A program made the translations under genes and the position numbers. Below, in pieces: positions 60,880 to 64,000 of a stretch of DNA of 64,000 nt. The notes under the pieces were generated by a model that was not told the DNA's origin, ran no database searches, and was given only the letters and a program-made list of their open reading frames with translations. The stretch covers positions 87,396-151,395 of the forward strand of contig NZ_BMRV01000016.1 in the NCBI RefSeq assembly GCF_014648815.1. The letters run 5' to 3'. Each line of letters starts with the position of its first letter. The first letter of the stretch is position 1. This DNA is from Streptomyces flaveolus (GTDB lineage: Bacteria > Actinomycetota > Actinomycetes > Streptomycetales > Streptomycetaceae).

Positions 60880-61872
60880 GTGAAGATGCTCATCAACGTC
60901 CCGGAGACCGTGGTCGCGGACGCGTTGCGAGGTATGGCCGCCGCCCATCCCGAGCTGACCGTGGATGTCGAGAACCGGGTGATCGTGCGGCGGGACGCCC
61001 CCGTGGGCGGGAAGGTCGCCCTGGTGTCCGGCGGAGGGTCGGGGCACGAGCCGCTGCACGGCGGGTTCGTGGGGCCGGGGATGCTGACGGCGGCCTGCCC
61101 GGGCGAGGTGTTCACCTCGCCGGTGCCGGATCAGATGGTGCGCGCCGCGGCGGCCGTGGACAGCGGGGCCGGGGTGCTGTTCATCGTCAAGAACTACACC
61201 GGTGACGTGCTCAACTTCGACATGGCCGCCGAACTGGCCGAGGACGAGGGCATCCGCGTCGCGAAGGTGCTGGTCAACGATGACGTGGCGGTGACGGACA
61301 GCCTGTACACGGCGGGGCGGCGCGGCACGGGGGCCACGCTGTTCGTGGAGAAGATCGCGGGCGCCGCGGCGGAGGAAGGCCGTCCGCTGGAGCAGGTGGA
61401 GGCGCTCGCCCGACGGGTCAACGACAGTTCCCGGAGCTTCGGTGTCGCGCTCAGCGCCGTCACCACACCGGCCAAGGGCAGCCCCACCTTCGACCTGCCC
61501 GCCGGTGAACTGGAGCTCGGCATCGGCATCCACGGGGAGCCCGGCCGCGAGCGGCGGCCGATGATGACCTCGGGCGAGATCGCCGAGGCCGCCGTGGACG
61601 CGGTGCTGACCGATCTCGCCCCCAGCAGTCCCGTGCTGGTCCTCGTGAACGGCATGGGCGCCACTCCGCTGCTGGAGCTGTACGGCTTCAACGCCGAGGT
61701 GCAGCGCGTGCTCGGCGAGCGCGGTGTCGCCGTCGCCCGCACCCTCGTCGGCAACTACGTGACCTCCCTCGACATGGCCGGCGCCTCGGTCACCCTGTGC
61801 GCGATCGACGAGGAGCTGCTCGGCCTGTGGGACGCGCCGGTGAGGACGCCCGGGCTGCGGTGGGGCATGTGA
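60880..61872 (+). CDS. dhaK: Dihydroxyacetone kinase subunit K
   Basis: A 330-residue subunit that binds dihydroxyacetone covalently. VSGGGSGHEPLHGGFVG and GVLFIVKNYTGDVLNFDMAAE are diagnostic. The substrate-binding His is H218 in GIGIHGEPG, the same number as in E. coli DhaK. The GTG is set by AGGAGG at 60869-60874 (5-base spacer). First gene of dhaKLM. Confidence 0.95.
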   Translation: MKMLINVPETVVADALRGMAAAHPELTVDVENRVIVRRDAPVGGKVALVSGGGSGHEPLHGGFVGPGMLTAACPGEVFTSPVPDQMVRAAAAVDSGAGVLFIVKNYTGDVLNFDMAAELAEDEGIRVAKVLVNDDVAVTDSLYTAGRRGTGATLFVEKIAGAAAEEGRPLEQVEALARRVNDSSRSFGVALSAVTTPAKGSPTFDLPAGELELGIGIHGEPGRERRPMMTSGEIAEAAVDAVLTDLAPSSPVLVLVNGMGATPLLELYGFNAEVQRVLGERGVAVARTLVGNYVTSLDMAGASVTLCAIDEELLGLWDAPVRTPGLRWGM

Positions 61873-61921
61873 CGGTGGACGGGGAAGGGATCGGAACGTA
61901 CCTACCAGGCAAGGAGATCCT

Positions 61922-62521
61922 GTGCTCGACGCCGACTTCTTCCGCCGTTGGATGACGGCGACCGCCGCGCTGGTCGACCGCGACGCGGAACGGCTCACCG
62001 CCCTCGACTCGCCCATCGGCGACGCCGACCACGGCAGCAATCTCCAGCGCGGGTTCACGGCCGTGACGGCCACGCTGCAGAAGGAGGCACCCGACACGCC
62101 CGGCGCGGTCCTGATGCTCGCCGGGCGGCAGCTCATCTCGACGGTCGGCGGCGCCTCGGGACCGTTGTACGGGACGCTGCTGCGCCGCACCGGCAAGGCG
62201 CTCGGCGACAGCGCCGAGGTGAGCGCGGAGCAGCTGGCCGAGGCGTTGCGGACGGGGGTGGACGCGGTCCGGACGCTCGGGGGCGCGGCGCCCGGCGACA
62301 AGACGATGATCGACGCCCTGGTGCCGGCCGTGGACGCCCTCGGTGACTCGTTCGCCGCGGCCCGCGCCGCCGCCGAGGAGGGCGCCGAGGCGACCACGCC
62401 GTTGCAGGCGCGCAAGGGCAGGGCGAGTTATCTGGGCGAGCGCAGCATCGGGCACCAGGATCCCGGTGCCACGTCGGCGGCGCTGCTGATCGCGGGGCTG
62501 GAGGAGGCATCCGGTGAGTGA
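61922..62521 (+). CDS. dhaL: Dihydroxyacetone kinase subunit L
   Basis: A 199-residue ADP-binding subunit. The Mg/ADP site is DSPIGDADHGSNLQRG (three Asp ligands), with TVGGASGPLYGT and GDKTMIDAL further on. In the PTS-type kinase, DhaM phosphorylates the ADP on DhaL, which transfers it to dihydroxyacetone on DhaK. GTG start with AAGGAGAT 4 bases upstream. The 3' end overlaps dhaM by 8 bases. Confidence 0.95.
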   Translation: MLDADFFRRWMTATAALVDRDAERLTALDSPIGDADHGSNLQRGFTAVTATLQKEAPDTPGAVLMLAGRQLISTVGGASGPLYGTLLRRTGKALGDSAEVSAEQLAEALRTGVDAVRTLGGAAPGDKTMIDALVPAVDALGDSFAAARAAAEEGAEATTPLQARKGRASYLGERSIGHQDPGATSAALLIAGLEEASGE

Positions 62522-62924
62522 CGAGATGCTGGTCGGGATCGTGCTGGTGTCGCACAGTGCCGAGGTCGCGGCGTCCGTGGCCGAACTGACGAAGGCCCTG
62601 TCGGGTGGTGGCGCGGCGGTGCCGGTGGCTCCGGCGGGCGGCACCGCGGCCGGCGGGTTCGGCACCAGCTCCGAGCTGGTGTCCGCGGCCGCCGCGTCCG
62701 TGGACCGGGGCGCGGGTGTCGCCGTTCTCGCCGATCTGGGCAGCGCGGTGCTCACCGTCAAGGCCCTGCTGGCCGAGGGCGACGAACTGCCGGACAACAC
62801 CCGTCTGATCGACGCCCCGTTCGTCGAGGGCGCGGTGGCCGCGGTCGTCACGGCGGCGACGGGCGCCGACCTGGCGGCGGTGGAGGCGGCGGCAGCCGAG
62901 GCGTACTCCTACCGGAAGGTGTAG
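62514..62924 (+). CDS. dhaM: PTS-dependent dihydroxyacetone kinase phosphotransferase subunit
   Basis: A 136-residue EIIA-Man-like domain. The phospho-acceptor His lies in VSHSAEVA and GTSSELV is the second family motif. It has only the EIIA domain, without the HPr and EI parts found in E. coli DhaM, so it must take phosphate from the general PTS proteins HPr and EI. The GTG overlaps the dhaL stop, implying coupling. Confidence 0.93.
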   Translation: MSDEMLVGIVLVSHSAEVAASVAELTKALSGGGAAVPVAPAGGTAAGGFGTSSELVSAAAASVDRGAGVAVLADLGSAVLTVKALLAEGDELPDNTRLIDAPFVEGAVAAVVTAATGADLAAVEAAAAEAYSYRKV

Positions 62925-62954
62925 CGCGCCGGGAGGGGCGGCGGCACGGCGCGC
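62924..62954. terminator. Hairpin between dhaM and the chitosanase gene
   Basis: gcgcgccg (62924-62931) pairs with cggcgcgc (62947-62954), with a 15-base loop. It begins at the last base of the dhaM stop and lies between convergent genes. Confidence 0.5.
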
Positions 62955-63018
62955 GCGGCCTCCGGTCGCCGGCCGAGCGGGCCGACGTGCCGGGGCGGGC
63001 GGTCGTCGCCCCAGCCGC

Positions 63019-63867
63019 TCAGTCGCCGTCGGCGAACTCCCGGGCCAGCCGTTCCCCCGTCCGCTCGGTGGCTGCCGTGTCCTCGAGGGGCTCGGTCCCG
63101 GTGTCCTTGAAGACGATGTACGTCACCCCGGAGGCGACGCCGCCGGTGCTCGGGTCGGCGGGGACGCCGAGCGCCTTGGCGGCCGCGTAGGACGCCTCGC
63201 CGATGATGTCGCGCGGGCCGACGTCGCCGACGACCGCGTACCCCACCCGGTCCCCGTGGACGACGGCCACGACCGAGCCGCCGCGCACGCCGTCCGCCCG
63301 GTGGTCCCAGATGCCGCTGGGCTGGGGCACGACGACGTAGGGCAGTTTCTCCGCGTCCAGCGGGCCGCCGTCGGAGCGGGTGTAGGCCGTGGCGGCGGTG
63401 AAGTGCGGGTCGGTGCGGGCGTTGCAGCGGGCGCCGCGCCGGCCGTCGCAGTCGATGTCCAGGTCGGCCTTCCAGAAGACGGCGTCCCGGGTGCCGCAGA
63501 CCGGGATGTCCGCCCGGGCCCCCGCGTCACTGCGGTAGCGGCCGTGCGAGACGGGGGCGCAGTCCCGGGTCCTGGCGAGCAGGTCGGCGGCGCGGACGGG
63601 TCCCCGGGGTGTGCCGTCAGCGGGTCGGGCACCCGCGTCCGGGCCGGGTACGGGCCGGTCCCCGGACCGGGAGCCGGCCCGGCGCTCCGGCCTGAGGCGG
63701 GCCGCGGTCTCGGCCGCCGACACCGCCCGGGACCGGGTGGCGGCCTCGGGGACCGGCCGGACGTGGGACTGCGGGCCCGGCCGGGGCGGCGACGGTGCGG
63801 CGGGGAACGCCGTGGGGGCGAGCAGGGCGGCGCTGGCCGCGACCAGTGTCAGCGACTGGACACGCAC
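63019..63867 (-). CDS. Secreted GH75-type chitosanase
   Basis: A 282-residue secreted hydrolase. Signal peptide about 1-25 (VQSLTLVAASAALLAPTAF). A Pro/Arg/Ala-rich linker of about 70 residues is followed by the catalytic domain (about 92-282). FWKADLDIDCDG, FTAATAYTRSDGG, PYVVVPQPSGIWD, VAVVHGDRVGYAVVGDVGP and GEASY match GH75 chitosanases; the catalytic Asp and Glu are expected in the ADLDIDCDG and GDVGP-to-GEAS segments. GTG start with AGGAGAGG 9 bases upstream. Should degrade chitosan to oligomers. Confidence 0.82.
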   Translation of the reverse strand: MRVQSLTLVAASAALLAPTAFPAAPSPPRPGPQSHVRPVPEAATRSRAVSAAETAARLRPERRAGSRSGDRPVPGPDAGARPADGTPRGPVRAADLLARTRDCAPVSHGRYRSDAGARADIPVCGTRDAVFWKADLDIDCDGRRGARCNARTDPHFTAATAYTRSDGGPLDAEKLPYVVVPQPSGIWDHRADGVRGGSVVAVVHGDRVGYAVVGDVGPRDIIGEASYAAAKALGVPADPSTGGVASGVTYIVFKDTGTEPLEDTAATERTGERLAREFADGD

Positions 63868-64000
63868 GTTGTGGCCTCTCCTGGGGGGCATGGACGGACA
63901 CTCGGCCCCATCTGTCCCCGGATCGGGCGCGCGGACCACCATCACAGGGCCAGACGGTGCGCACCCGGGCGGGCGACCCGGGGGGGGGGGGGCGTTAGGA

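Noticed and set aside
1..64000. Biosynthetic gene cluster (PKS, NRPS, terpene)
   Set aside because: No ketosynthase, adenylation-carrier or cyclase genes were found; the acyl-CoA synthetases sit in catabolic or stand-alone contexts.
1..64000. Insertion sequences, integrases or phage attachment sites
   Set aside because: No transposase or recombinase was recognised. The tRNA-Sec gene has no duplicate of its 3' end nearby that would suggest an integrated element.

Overview
The window is 64 kb of very GC-rich DNA with strongly GC-biased third codon positions, purine-rich ribosome binding sites and frequent GTG starts. Together with a long chaplin, an NsdB-type developmental regulator and several actinobacterial families (DUF397, DUF3152, CtaF, DUF6479), this points to a Streptomyces chromosome. 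Chaplin, Gfo/Idh oxidoreductase and NsdB lie close together, and an orphan cytochrome b sits next to a second CtaD. This resembles, from memory, the right-arm region of S. coelicolor around SCO7230-SCO7258, so a chromosome-arm location is likely (inference).

Layout. 1-10.5 kb: a gene remnant, a nucleoside deaminase, chaplin chpB, a secreted Tap-like peptidase, a baeRF3 protein, a Gfo/Idh dehydrogenase, a PAS protein with a degenerate PP2C domain, nsdB and an APH-fold kinase. 10.5-24 kb: cell-envelope and secreted enzymes (zinc amidase, penicillin-acylase-type Ntn hydrolase, Tat-exported beta-lactamase-fold protein), a universal stress protein, an orphan DUF397 protein, hydrolases, a SUKH protein, an acyl-CoA synthetase and a FAD oxidoreductase. 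24.5-32.3 kb: a Ser/Thr kinase with TPR repeats, a copper-storage-like four-helix protein, ChaB- and DUF6479-type small proteins, then a small respiratory group (orphan cytochrome b, CtaF, CtaD). 32.3-37.4 kb: a CaiB CoA-transferase, a translationally coupled regulator/kinase/GerMN-lipoprotein operon and a DUF3152 metalloprotease-like protein.

37.5-47.3 kb is the most notable part: a complete selenocysteine unit. A three-gene formate dehydrogenase operon has an in-frame UGA in the catalytic subunit, followed by a SECIS-like hairpin whose apical GGUCU and spacing match E. coli fdhF. Facing it are selD, tRNA-Sec (selC), selB and selA. The selB 3' end runs antisense into selC, and its UGA stop is the exact complement of the UCA anticodon. 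A seven-copy 16-bp tandem repeat separates selD from selC.

47.5-64 kb: a secreted PL9-type pectate lyase behind a LacI-type palindrome, an AraC/GyrI regulator, a MarR-controlled acyl-CoA-type catabolic operon (SDR, amidohydrolase, acyl-CoA synthetase, MaoC), a B12-binding radical SAM protein resembling hopanoid C-3 methylase, a membrane-anchored Mrr-like nuclease, a broken GFA gene, a TetR/SDR divergent pair, a CsbD protein, a dhaKLM dihydroxyacetone kinase operon and a secreted GH75 chitosanase.

Most genes are ordinary Streptomyces accessory and housekeeping functions. The selenocysteine locus, and especially the selB/selC antisense arrangement, is the strongest candidate for something rarely described.
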